Of a stretch of DNA of 21,633 nt, positions 1-6,739 are shown one piece after another; within the stretch, counting starts at the first letter, position 1, and every line of letters starts with the position of its first letter. Below the pieces are notes generated by a model. It was not told where the DNA came from and did no database searches. It saw only the letters and a program-made list of their open reading frames with translations. The position numbers and the translations under genes are program-made. This stretch comes from a virus. The stretch covers positions 1-21,633 of IMG/VR virus record IMGVR_UViG_3300009158_000228. One strand, written 5' to 3'.

Positions 1-2271
1 AAGTGGGAAGCGCGGACAACTAAGATTGTTAAGCGTTACCGCGACGATAACAGAAGCCAGCACACGAACGAAACCGCCAAGTTCAACATCTTGTGGAGCA
101 ACGTCCAGACGCTTATCCCTGCTGTTTATGCCAAGCTCCCTAAAGCGGTGGCAGAACGGCGGTTTGGCGATAATGACCCTGTTGGACGAGTAGCGGGACA
201 GCTTATTGAACGCGCCTTAGACTTTGAGATTGAGCATTACCCTGACTTCCGCGCAACGATGAAACACGCGGTCGAGGATAGGTTCCTCGGTGGTCGCGGG
301 GTTGCTTGGGTACGGTACGAGCCGCACGTCAAAACGCAAGATATGCCTGAAGATGGTTTGCAGGTAACGGAGGACGTAGAAAATGAGCGATCCGAAGGTC
401 AAACCCCTGAAGGTGCGCCGGAGAATGAAGATTACACCGCTGGCGAAGAACCCCAAGAGGAAATTGACTTTGAACAAGCACCCACGGATTATATTCATTG
501 GCGTGATTTCGGACATTCTGTAGCGCGTACATGGGAAGAAGTAACCTGCGTCTGGCGGTGGGTGTACATGAGCCGCGAAGCTCTAATTGAGCGATTTGGC
601 GAGAAAACCGCCAAAACTATCGCGTTAGATTCCGGCCCCGAAACGCTTACAAACTACGGGCAGTCTACGAAAGAACGTACCCGCGCCAAAATATGCGAGC
701 TTTGGGACAAGGAAACCGGCAAGGTTTATTGGCTGTCCAAGAACAATCCTACGTTGATTGATGAGCGTGACGATCCGTTAGAACTAGAGGGTTTCTTCCC
801 TTGCGCTACGCCTCTGTACGCGACGATGACATCGGACACCTTAGTTCCGGTTCCTGACTTCATTTTGTACCAAGACCAAGCGAATGAACTTGATATCCTT
901 TCAGATCGCATTGACGGGCTGGTAAAGGCTCTCCGGGTTCGGGGTGTGTATGACGCCAGCCAGCCTAGCCTGCAAAGGCTGTTGACAGAAGGCGAAAATA
1001 ACGCGCTGATCCCTGTTGATAAGTGGATGGCATTTTCGGAGAAGGGCGGTCTGAAGGGCAGTATTGACCTGTTGCCGCTTGATGTGCTGTCAAACGCCTT
1101 GCTGCAATGCTACCGGGCGCGAGAAGATATTAAAGGGCAGATTTACGAGATTACGGGCATATCGGACATTATTCGAGGCCAGACCGCCGCTTCCGAAACC
1201 GCTACCGCGCAGCAGATCAAAGGTCAGTATGCCGGTCTAAGGCTCCGTAGTATGCAGGAGGAAGTTGCTCTATTTGCTTCTGAGCTTATCAGGCTAAAAG
1301 CGCAGGTAATTTGCTCTAAATTCCAGCCTAAAACCATCCTTGAATACGCCGCTGCCGAGCAGATGAGCGAGGCCGACCAAGCTCTAGTGCCGCAAGCCTT
1401 GATGCTGCTGCAAGATAGTCCGTTGCGAAACTTCCGAATTGAGGTGGACGCTGATAGCCTGGTCCAACTTGACGAGCAGCAAAACAAGAAAGACCGCGTG
1501 GAGTTTCTGACCGCGTTTGGTTCTTTCATGCGGGAAGCGTTACCTGTAGGCCAACAGTCACCAGAGCTTGTCCCTATGCTGGTAGAACTGATGAAGTTTG
1601 GCGTGGGCGGGTTTAAGCAAGCCAAAGCAATAGAAGGCACGCTAGACGTGGCGTTGGAGCAGATCAAGCAGAAAGCCGCTGCAAGCCAACAGAACCCGCA
1701 ACAGCGCCCTGACCCCGAAATGATGAAGCTCCAGGCTCAACAACAGTTAGAGCAAGCCAAAATGCAAGCCGCAGCACAGTCCGACCAGATGCGGGTGCAG
1801 GCAGACGCTCAGGCAGCGCAAATGAAGGCGCAGCTCGATGGGCAAATGCACCAGTCCAAGATTCAAGCTGAGATGCAACTGGCGCAAATGCAGGCTCAGA
1901 TTGAAGATCAGAAAATGCAGCACGAAATGGCTATGAAGGCGCAGACCGCCGCGGCAGAGGATGAATTTAACCGTTGGAAAGCGGAACTTGAGGCTGCGAC
2001 TAAGGTCTTGGTTGCCAGAATTGGTGCAAATCCGGGCGTGGATGTGCCTTTAGTTGAGGCAGCCACGGCAGCAAGTGACCGTATTGCCTCGGAATTGGGC
2101 GGTAATGTGCAAAACGCTTTGCAAACTATAGCAGCAATGCACCAAAACATGAACGATATGCAAAACGCAACGATGGAGAAAATGGACAATGTTATGTCTG
2201 CAGCAACCGCTAAAAAGCGAATTATTCGCGGCCCTGACGGTAAAGCTATCGGCGTTGAAGTTGTGCAATGA
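1..2271 (+). CDS. Phage portal protein (5' partial)
   Basis: The portal forms the dodecameric ring at the capsid vertex through which DNA is packaged and ejected. The frame is open from base 1, giving 756 residues in the window, so the start lies upstream and the TTG at 91 is not a convincing start. The N-terminal stretch around residues 28-60 (FNILWSNVQTLIPAVY, then KLPKAVAERRF) looks like large podovirus-type portals. The middle has an alpha/beta portal body, including GQIYEITGISDIIRGQ near residue 380. Roughly residues 575-680 are a long Gln/Met/Ala-rich helical segment, probably a coiled coil comparable to a portal barrel. The last codons overlap the next gene (ATGA), which suggests coupled translation. 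The family call rests on length, motifs and position before scaffold and capsid; it was not confirmed by search. Confidence 0.85.
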   Translation, partial: KWEARTTKIVKRYRDDNRSQHTNETAKFNILWSNVQTLIPAVYAKLPKAVAERRFGDNDPVGRVAGQLIERALDFEIEHYPDFRATMKHAVEDRFLGGRGVAWVRYEPHVKTQDMPEDGLQVTEDVENERSEGQTPEGAPENEDYTAGEEPQEEIDFEQAPTDYIHWRDFGHSVARTWEEVTCVWRWVYMSREALIERFGEKTAKTIALDSGPETLTNYGQSTKERTRAKICELWDKETGKVYWLSKNNPTLIDERDDPLELEGFFPCATPLYATMTSDTLVPVPDFILYQDQANELDILSDRIDGLVKALRVRGVYDASQPSLQRLLTEGENNALIPVDKWMAFSEKGGLKGSIDLLPLDVLSNALLQCYRAREDIKGQIYEITGISDIIRGQTAASETATAQQIKGQYAGLRLRSMQEEVALFASELIRLKAQVICSKFQPKTILEYAAAEQMSEADQALVPQALMLLQDSPLRNFRIEVDADSLVQLDEQQNKKDRVEFLTAFGSFMREALPVGQQSPELVPMLVELMKFGVGGFKQAKAIEGTLDVALEQIKQKAAASQQNPQQRPDPEMMKLQAQQQLEQAKMQAAAQSDQMRVQADAQAAQMKAQLDGQMHQSKIQAEMQLAQMQAQIEDQKMQHEMAMKAQTAAAEDEFNRWKAELEAATKVLVARIGANPGVDVPLVEAATAASDRIASELGGNVQNALQTIAAMHQNMNDMQNATMEKMDNVMSAATAKKRIIRGPDGKAIGVEVVQ

Positions 2272-2612
2272 ATGGAGGTTGGGACACAGGTACTTGGAAC
2301 GATGCAACCTGGGACTATGTAACGCCCCTTGTTGAGTTTGACACCCATGACGGCGATTACCTTAAAAAGAAGTTTGCAAAGGAAATTGCAGATAAGGCGC
2401 GTCGTAAGGCAGAGATTGTTTATGCGTTTGAAAAGATTGTAGAGGGTAGGCCAGACGTAGCGGAGGAGATAGCCGCGCCGTTTATGGAAACCAGAGCAGC
2501 AACATTGCCGGCAATTGATTACGACCGGATGCTGGAGGATTTGGACAGAGTGCAACGGATATGGGAATTGCACATCGAGCTTGATGACGAGGACGTTTTA
2601 GCCCTGCTATGA
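2268..2612 (+). CDS. Small conserved-type phage protein, head module
   Basis: This encodes 114 residues of unknown function. It begins at an ATG that overlaps the portal stop (ATGA) and ends in another ATGA overlap with the next gene, so it appears translationally coupled on both sides. The N terminus has a Trp-rich motif, GGWDTGTWNDATWD, resembling a segment of the 516-residue tail protein downstream (GLWDTGVWDTALWGSG). The rest is highly charged and probably helical (EIADKARRKAEIVYAFEKI), ending in an acidic LDDEDVLALL. There is no signal peptide or membrane segment. Its place between portal and scaffold suggests a head-assembly or packaging accessory role, but that is only inference. Confidence 0.7.
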   Translation: MNGGWDTGTWNDATWDYVTPLVEFDTHDGDYLKKKFAKEIADKARRKAEIVYAFEKIVEGRPDVAEEIAAPFMETRAATLPAIDYDRMLEDLDRVQRIWELHIELDDEDVLALL

Positions 2613-2932
2613 GAAAAAGCTGGATTTACGTTGATGGCGTTGCGATAGAAAAGGGTGATTACACGCCAGATCACCACTATGTCATGCCTGACATACAACC
2701 TTATCAGTCTATGGTTGACGGCAGCATGATTACCAGCCGCAGCAAGCACCGAGAACACTTGCGGGAGCATAACTGCTTTGAAGTTGGCAATGAGCGTATG
2801 GAGAGCAAGCCTGTCCCCATTCAAGATACCCGCAAGGACGTATTGAAAGCGCAGTTGTCAAACATGACGCACTCGCAAGCAAACAAGATACTTAACAAGT
2901 TGCGCGACGATATTCGTTTCACCCGTAATTAA
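2609..2932 (+). CDS. Small conserved-type phage protein between portal and scaffold
   Basis: This encodes 107 residues starting at an ATG that overlaps the preceding stop. The central segment MPDIQPYQSMVDGSMITSRS followed by KHREHLREH resembles small proteins seen in many phages between portal and scaffold genes. Their N-terminal half often looks like a short beta hairpin (WIYVDGVAIEKGDY). The C-terminal half (DVLKAQLSNMTHSQANKILNKL) is probably helical. No catalytic motif or membrane segment is visible. The function is unknown; a head-assembly role is inferred from its neighbours only. Confidence 0.7.
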   Translation: MRKSWIYVDGVAIEKGDYTPDHHYVMPDIQPYQSMVDGSMITSRSKHREHLREHNCFEVGNERMESKPVPIQDTRKDVLKAQLSNMTHSQANKILNKLRDDIRFTRN

Positions 2933-2952
2933 ACCCCCACAGGGAGTATTAA

Positions 2953-3924
2953 ATGGCAGACCTAAATGAGATTGTTCCGGTAGAAAATGCAGATGCACGC
3001 CGTGATTTGCTTGCACAGCAGTTTGACGAGGTAGAAGCGGCTCCCGAACCCGCACGCGACGATACGGGCAAGTATGCGAAACCCGCGCCTGAAGCGGCTC
3101 CAGCAGCCACAGAAGCGGTTGAAGAACCCGTCTGGAAACGTCCTCCTGCAAGCTGGAAAAAAGATTATCACGAGGTTTGGCAAGGTGCTGACGATAGGCT
3201 AAAGGAATACGCCTTTCAGCGCGAAGAACAGATGAAAGCCGGTATCGAGCCGCTGAAGTCTAAAGCGCAGTATGCCGACCAGATGCAAGAGGTCATTGCA
3301 CCGTATATGCAGACGATTACCGGCCTGGGGATTGATGCGCCAAAAGCGGTCAAAGCTCTGATGGAGGCTGACCATATCCTGCGGACTAGTCAACCCCATG
3401 AAAAGCAGCAATATTTCGCTAGACTAGCGCAGAGTTATGGTATAAATTTAAGCGATGTAGGTGGCTTGCAACAACAAGCCCCTGTTGATCCGCAGTTTTA
3501 CGCGCTTCAAAACGAGCTTAATTCTGTTCGTGGCGAGGTGCAAAACTGGAAGCAGCAGCAGGAACAGCAGCAGAACCAAGTTTTGTTGGGAGAGATAAAT
3601 CAATTTTCCCAAAAAGCAGAGCATTTTGAAGAAGCGCGGCCTGTCATGATTCAACTCCTACAGAGTGGCGTGGCGACCGATTTGCAAGATGCTTATGAGA
3701 AAGCTATACGCCTTGATGCAGGTCTTTTTGAAACCGTCCACCAAAGCCAACAAGCTACGGCAGACGCGGCGAAAAGAACTGTAGCCGATAGGGCAGCGAA
3801 AGCTGCAAGGGCGGCAGCGGTGAGTGTGCGAGGTTCCACACCCGGAGCAGCGACCCAATCCAAAGCGCAAGATCGTCGGGCGCTACTTGCTGAGCAATTT
3901 GACAGCATGAGTGACCGGCTTTAA
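2953..3924 (+). CDS. Capsid scaffolding protein
   Basis: A 323-residue acidic, Gln/Glu/Ala-rich, mostly helical protein directly before the capsid gene, which is the usual position of a scaffold. A ribosome binding site (AGGGAG) lies 7 bases before the ATG. The N-terminal ~50 residues are low-complexity Ala/Pro/Glu; the segment RPPASWKKDYHEVWQG (near 64-79) is typical of podovirus scaffolds; residues ~190-220 are a Gln-rich coiled-coil candidate. Near-identical short motifs occur at both ends: ARRDLLAQQFDEVEA near residue 15 and DRRALLAEQFDSMSDRL at the C terminus. By analogy with P22-like scaffolds the C-terminal helix may bind coat protein and be lost from mature capsids. No protease motif is seen. 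Confidence 0.8.
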   Translation: MADLNEIVPVENADARRDLLAQQFDEVEAAPEPARDDTGKYAKPAPEAAPAATEAVEEPVWKRPPASWKKDYHEVWQGADDRLKEYAFQREEQMKAGIEPLKSKAQYADQMQEVIAPYMQTITGLGIDAPKAVKALMEADHILRTSQPHEKQQYFARLAQSYGINLSDVGGLQQQAPVDPQFYALQNELNSVRGEVQNWKQQQEQQQNQVLLGEINQFSQKAEHFEEARPVMIQLLQSGVATDLQDAYEKAIRLDAGLFETVHQSQQATADAAKRTVADRAAKAARAAAVSVRGSTPGAATQSKAQDRRALLAEQFDSMSDRL

Positions 3925-3947
3925 TTCACTTTCTAAGGAGCTAAATC

Positions 3948-4028
3948 ATGGCATTTGCCAATAGTTCTGTCAGTGACATCATTGCGACCAACATTCAAAG
4001 TCGCTCCGGTGAGCTGGCAGATAACGTT
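3948..4028 (+). CDS. Major capsid protein, exon 1
   Basis: Exon 1 has 27 codons ending in GELADNV (GAT AAC GTT). The 5' splice site falls after T4028. Exon bases 4022-4028 (TAACGTT) pair with intron bases 4036-4042 (GACGTTA) in seven consecutive pairs, with the expected U·G pair at the splice site. The next in-frame codon is TAA, so unspliced message would yield only a 27-residue peptide. Confidence 0.8.
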
Positions 4029-6175
4029 TAAATTAGACGTTAAAAAACTTCGTGAATTCGGTGAAAAGCTGCGATGCCAACACCGAGCCAAGCGGCAAAG
4101 TTAAAAGGTTGCTGAAGGTGTAACGACTAGGACAAAGCGGAAGCTGAGTCCCACGAGCGCGAAGCGTAAGTATCAACCACAGAGGGGTATCCCAAATGGT
4201 GACAATATACGGATTAGAGGATGCAAGTACCGGCGCGGCTTACATAGGTTGCACAGCAGGTAAGCCTGGCAAGCGAATGCGAGAGCATAGAAGTTTGCTG
4301 AAAGCGGGAAAGCATAGCTCTACAAAGTTGCAAGAAGCGTGGAACGATCACGCTGGACAGTTTCAGATGCGGGTGCTTGAAACGATGCCAGCAGAAGTTT
4401 CGGTGATTGAGAAGCGTGAGCGCGAGTTGTCTTGGATGAAACATTACAGGGCGCAAGGCTTGTTGCTAAACGAAAATGAAGTTTCGTTTCAACCAACACC
4501 TTATGCTATTGCCAGAGGACAATTAGCGACAAAGGCGAGGGCGGGAACTTTTACGCAATCACCTGAAAGCAACTTAAAACGTAGATTGGCGCAGCTTGGA
4601 AAGCCGAAAGGTCATGGCGCAAAGATTAGTGCCACCAAGCAAGCGAAAAACTTGCGATGAGATAGTCTGCTCTGCACATAAAAGGAATGTGCAGGTTTCG
4701 GATAAAGAGCCGAAACGTAACGATAGGACAAATAACAATGCACTACTTCGGCGCTTGAAGGAACGCGGGAATGTTAAGACTTTTTCCGGCGGGAATATCA
4801 TACTCCAGGAGATTATGTACAATGACGCGGCTTCAAATAATACCAATAGTTATTCAGGGTTGACTTCTAGCCCCTCTGTTTATTTGCATTAAGCAAGTTT
4901 ACAAAGCAAATGGGATGAATTCGGTGAAAACCTTTAACCGTAAGCAAGTTAAAGATAATACCGAGCCAAGCTGTATATGTAAGGCGAAAGCCTGAGGGAT
5001 ACAGAAGGTGTAACGACTAGGTTCCGAGCGAAAGCGGTAATGAACCCACGAGCTTCCCACCCGAAAGGGATGATATAGTCTGAACAATATGGTGACATAT
5101 TGAAGTTTAGGATAAAGAGCCTAAACGTTAACAAAATTGATGAAGTGCTTAACGTGTCGCAAAACAGCCCCATCTCGGCGGCGCAGTTTGGTATCACCCA
5201 GTACGCATCAGCGGTTTCGATTAGCGGTCTGGAAATGATCCAAAACAGCGGCAAAGAGGCCATCATTGACCTGCTGGACGGTCGTATGAATGTGGCTGAA
5301 GCGCAATTGGCTAACCGTATTGGATCGGATATTTATCTGGACGGAACCGGCAACAGCGGAAAGAACATCACGGGCCTCGGCGCTGCCGTTCCTGATGCGC
5401 CTTCTTCTGGAACCTACGGTGGTATTAACCGCGCAACCTATACGTTCTGGCAGTCCGTAGCCTATTCGGGCGTAACGAACGGTGGTGCTGCTGTTACTGC
5501 TTCCAACATCCAGCAATATATGGATTCGCTTGCTGTGCAGTTGATTCGCGGAATTGATAAACCGGACCTAATCGTAGCAGATAATATTTTTTATAGGCTT
5601 TACTTGCAGTCCTTGCAGTCGATCCAGCGCATTTCTGACAGCGGTAATTCAACTGCCGGTGCTGGTTTTGCCTCGCTGAAATACTATGGCGCAGGTATGG
5701 CTTCTGACGTGGTGCTGGACGGTGGTATCGGTTCGGCAGCTACTGCAAGTCATATGTGGTTCTTGAACACTAAGTACATGATGTTCAGGCCGCACGCAGA
5801 CCGTAACTTTGTTCCGATTGGCGGCGAACGTCAGGCTGTCAACCAAGACGCTAAACCTACTTTGCATTGAGCTTGCAAATGGCGTCTATAAATTTTCTCT
5901 TATTGACTTGGAAACCCAGAAGTGGGCAACAGGGCGCAAGCAGCGTAAGCGTGCAGCGTGAACGACTAAGTGAGAAAACCGTGAATAACGGATGCGATAG
6001 TCTAAACACTCGTATAACAAAAGAAGCGAGTGAGGGAGATTCGAAGAAGTTTCCCCGCCAGAAATGGTCAGTAAGCCGCAAGGCTGAAAGTAATAGAATG
6101 GTTGTTAAGCTTATTGGGTGGGCCGGAAATTTGACGAGCAGCGGGCCGCAATTTTGCGGCGTGTTGATCGCCTAA
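3948..6175 (+). CDS. Major capsid protein, four exons split by three group I introns
   Basis: This is the shell-forming coat protein, reconstructed as exons 3948-4028, 4728-4860, 5140-5852 and 6101-6175. Together they are 1002 nt and encode 333 residues. A ribosome binding site (AAGGAG) precedes the ATG. The exons join in frame into a continuous protein: MAFANSSVSDIIATNIQ at the start, ALLRRLKERGNVKTFSGG and NDAASNNTNSYSG in exon 2, YEVLNVSQNSPISAAQF across junction 2, and NQDAVVKLIGWAGNLT across junction 3. This matches my recollection of an uninterrupted ~330-residue phage coat family. Without splicing, translation stops at the first intron base (TAA at 4029), or after 10 or 5 extra codons at introns 2 and 3. 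The coat family call is strong; the exact splice points are inferred. Confidence 0.85.
4029..4727 (+). ncRNA. Group I intron 1 in the capsid gene, ORF-containing
   Basis: A self-splicing group I intron of about 699 nt. Core elements appear in order: P1 guide GACGTTA (4036-4042); P-like GAATTCGGTGAAAA (from about 4053); Q-like CACCGAGCCAAGC (about 4080); R-like GTGTAACGACTAGG (about 4118-4131); and S-like GATAGTCT (4661-4668). P7 forms from GACTA (4125-4129) and TAGTC (4663-4667). P8 forms from CGTAAG (4165-4170) and CTTGCG (4651-4656), so the endonuclease gene lies in the P8 loop. Two 3' hairpins follow (CTGCACAT/ATGTGCAG and GTTTCGG/CCGAAAC). The intron ends in G4727. The arrangement resembles phage group IA introns; the subtype is not proven. 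Confidence 0.85.
4196..4660 (+). CDS. GIY-YIG homing endonuclease inside intron 1
   Basis: A 154-residue enzyme predicted to cut intron-lacking capsid alleles so that repair copies the intron in. The N-terminal catalytic domain shows a GIY-like TIYGL (3-7), YIGCT (16-20), Arg27, His40, a Glu in EKRERE (72-77) and Asn92 or Asn94, a spacing very like I-TevI. The C-terminal part (SPESNLKRRLAQLGKPKG, about 123-140) looks like a NUMOD3-type DNA-binding module. A ribosome binding site (AGAGGGG) lies before the ATG. The last codons also form the 3' strand of intron helix P8, so RNA folding and translation of the ORF compete for the same bases. It is compact but appears intact. Confidence 0.88.
   Translation: MVTIYGLEDASTGAAYIGCTAGKPGKRMREHRSLLKAGKHSSTKLQEAWNDHAGQFQMRVLETMPAEVSVIEKRERELSWMKHYRAQGLLLNENEVSFQPTPYAIARGQLATKARAGTFTQSPESNLKRRLAQLGKPKGHGAKISATKQAKNLR
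4728..4860 (+). CDS. Major capsid protein, exon 2
   Basis: Exon 2 has 133 nt encoding TNNNALLRRLKERGN, VKTFSGGNIILQEIM and YNDAASNNTNSYSG plus the first base of a Tyr codon. It starts directly after G4727, the expected last base of intron 1, and ends at T4860. An apparent reading frame enters from intron 1 upstream, but those codons are intron RNA (P7, P9 hairpins), not protein. Confidence 0.78.
4861..5139 (+). ncRNA. Group I intron 2 in the capsid gene, ORF-less
   Basis: A minimal group I intron of 279 nt. The 5' site after T4860 pairs as GGGT (4857-4860) with GCCC (4870-4873), including the U·G pair. It shares core sequence with intron 1: GAATTCGGTGAAAA, ACCGAGCCAAGC, GAAGGTGTAACGACTAGG, CCCACGAGC and GATAAAGAGCC. 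P7 is GACTA (5015-5019) with TAGTC (5076-5080). P8 is a short CCCGAAAGGG hairpin where intron 1 holds its ORF. Near the 3' end, CAATATG-GTGA-CATATTG forms a GNRA-capped hairpin, followed by GTTTAGG/CCTAAAC. The intron ends in G5139. Confidence 0.85.
5140..5852 (+). CDS. Major capsid protein, exon 3 (main body)
   Basis: Exon 3 has 713 nt and carries most of the coat protein. It completes the Tyr codon split by intron 2 (T4860 + AT5140-5141) and continues EVLNVSQNSPISAAQF to RQAVNQDA. It follows G5139, the last intron base, and ends in GACGCT (5847-5852). Read-through into intron 3 would add KPTLH and stop at 5868-5870, losing the C-terminal 24 residues. Confidence 0.85.
5853..6100 (+). ncRNA. 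Group I intron 3 in the capsid gene, ORF-less, different type
   Basis: A 248-nt intron between the GCT codon and GTT codon of the coat C terminus. Exon bases GACGCT (5847-5852) pair perfectly with GGCGTC (5881-5886), with U5852·G5881 at the splice site; TTTGCA/TGCAAA extends the same hairpin. R-like GTGAACGACTAAG and S-like GCGATAGTCTAA are present, and P7 is GACTA (5964-5968) with TAGTC (5998-6002). The P/Q region (GACTTGGAAACCC, GGGCAACAGGGCGC) does not match introns 1 and 2, so it belongs to another lineage. The 3' end is placed at G6100 by reading frame and coat homology. Confidence 0.78.
6101..6175 (+). CDS. Major capsid protein, exon 4 (C terminus)
   Basis: Exon 4 has 24 codons (VVKLIGWAGNLTSSGPQF then CGVLIA) and a TAA stop. 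Placing the intron end at G6100 restores frame and gives DAVVKLIGWAGN, the usual C-terminal pattern for this coat family. Ending the intron at G6096 would require a different 5' site, which lacks the pairing described for intron 3. An inverted repeat (GCCGCA/TGCGGC, 6145-6160) lies inside the exon but has no T-tract. Confidence 0.75.
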   Translation, partial: VVKLIGWAGNLTSSGPQFCGVLIA

Positions 6176-6187
6176 AGGAGAAAAAAC

Positions 6188-6739
6188 ATGGCTTACACTA
6201 TTGTAGAGAATCAAAGCGGTCTGCTTCAGATTGCAACCATTGACACCGGGGTAACTTCACCTAGTGGCGTTTCGACTGGTACGACTTCAGTCATTCCTAC
6301 GCCTCCGAACGTCCTCGGTAAGATCGTGCGTGCTGACGATCCTACCTATGGCGAGGGTGAATTTATCCTGCTGGTTGGCGTTGCTTCGACGGTGGTCGGT
6401 TCGTTGGTTTCGTATAATTCAACGACCTACCAAACGGTACTTGTCCCGAATACTGGTAATCAGGCTTGCCCCGTAGCAGTCGCTATGTCGGCTAATCTGG
6501 CTGGCACGTTCGGCTGGTATCAAATCGACGGTAATGCGGTGGTCAAGAAAACGGCAGTTGCCGTTACGCCGCAAGTTACTTTGTTCCTGTCCGGTACTGC
6601 TGGTCGGGTCAAGGTTCTTGCTTCTGCGGGTCTCCAGATTCTTGGCGCTCGTTCGGCTAACTTGGCTACGATTGCTGCTGGCACTTCAACGGTGACGGTA
6701 ACGATTAACCGTCCTCATCTGCAAGGCCAGATCACTTAA
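6188..6739 (+). CDS. Head decoration or fibre-like structural protein
   Basis: A 183-residue Thr/Val/Gly-rich, predicted all-beta protein immediately after the capsid gene. A strong ribosome binding site (AAAGGAG) precedes its ATG. The sequence (GLLQIATIDTGVTSPSGVST near the start, ATIAAGTSTVTVTINRPHLQ near the end) has no catalytic motif and no signal peptide. Position and composition fit a capsid decoration or stabilisation protein, which often directly follows the coat gene, but I cannot assign a named family. It ends TAATG, overlapping the next start by one base. Confidence 0.65.
   Translation: MAYTIVENQSGLLQIATIDTGVTSPSGVSTGTTSVIPTPPNVLGKIVRADDPTYGEGEFILLVGVASTVVGSLVSYNSTTYQTVLVPNTGNQACPVAVAMSANLAGTFGWYQIDGNAVVKKTAVAVTPQVTLFLSGTAGRVKVLASAGLQILGARSANLATIAAGTSTVTVTINRPHLQGQIT

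Noticed and set aside
1908-2573. Leftward 221-residue frame across the portal end
   Set aside because: It runs opposite two coupled genes, is Cys/Ile-rich without motifs, and has no ribosome binding site.
4596-4892. Independent 98-residue gene starting in intron 1
   Set aside because: Its first half is intron RNA (P7, 3' hairpins) and its second half is capsid exon 2 read into intron 2.
6145-6160. GCCGCA/TGCGGC hairpin as a terminator
   Set aside because: It lies inside capsid exon 4, has a stem of only 6 pairs and no following T-tract; the next gene is 27 bases downstream and needs read-through.
3948-6175. Capsid gene as a frameshifted pseudogene
   Set aside because: The interruptions contain group I core elements with P7 pairing and guide sequences, and the exons join in frame without loss of residues. 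Decay would not produce this.
5867-6175. Independent 102-residue gene covering intron 3 and the capsid end
   Set aside because: The first ~78 codons are intron; only the last 24 match coat protein sequence.
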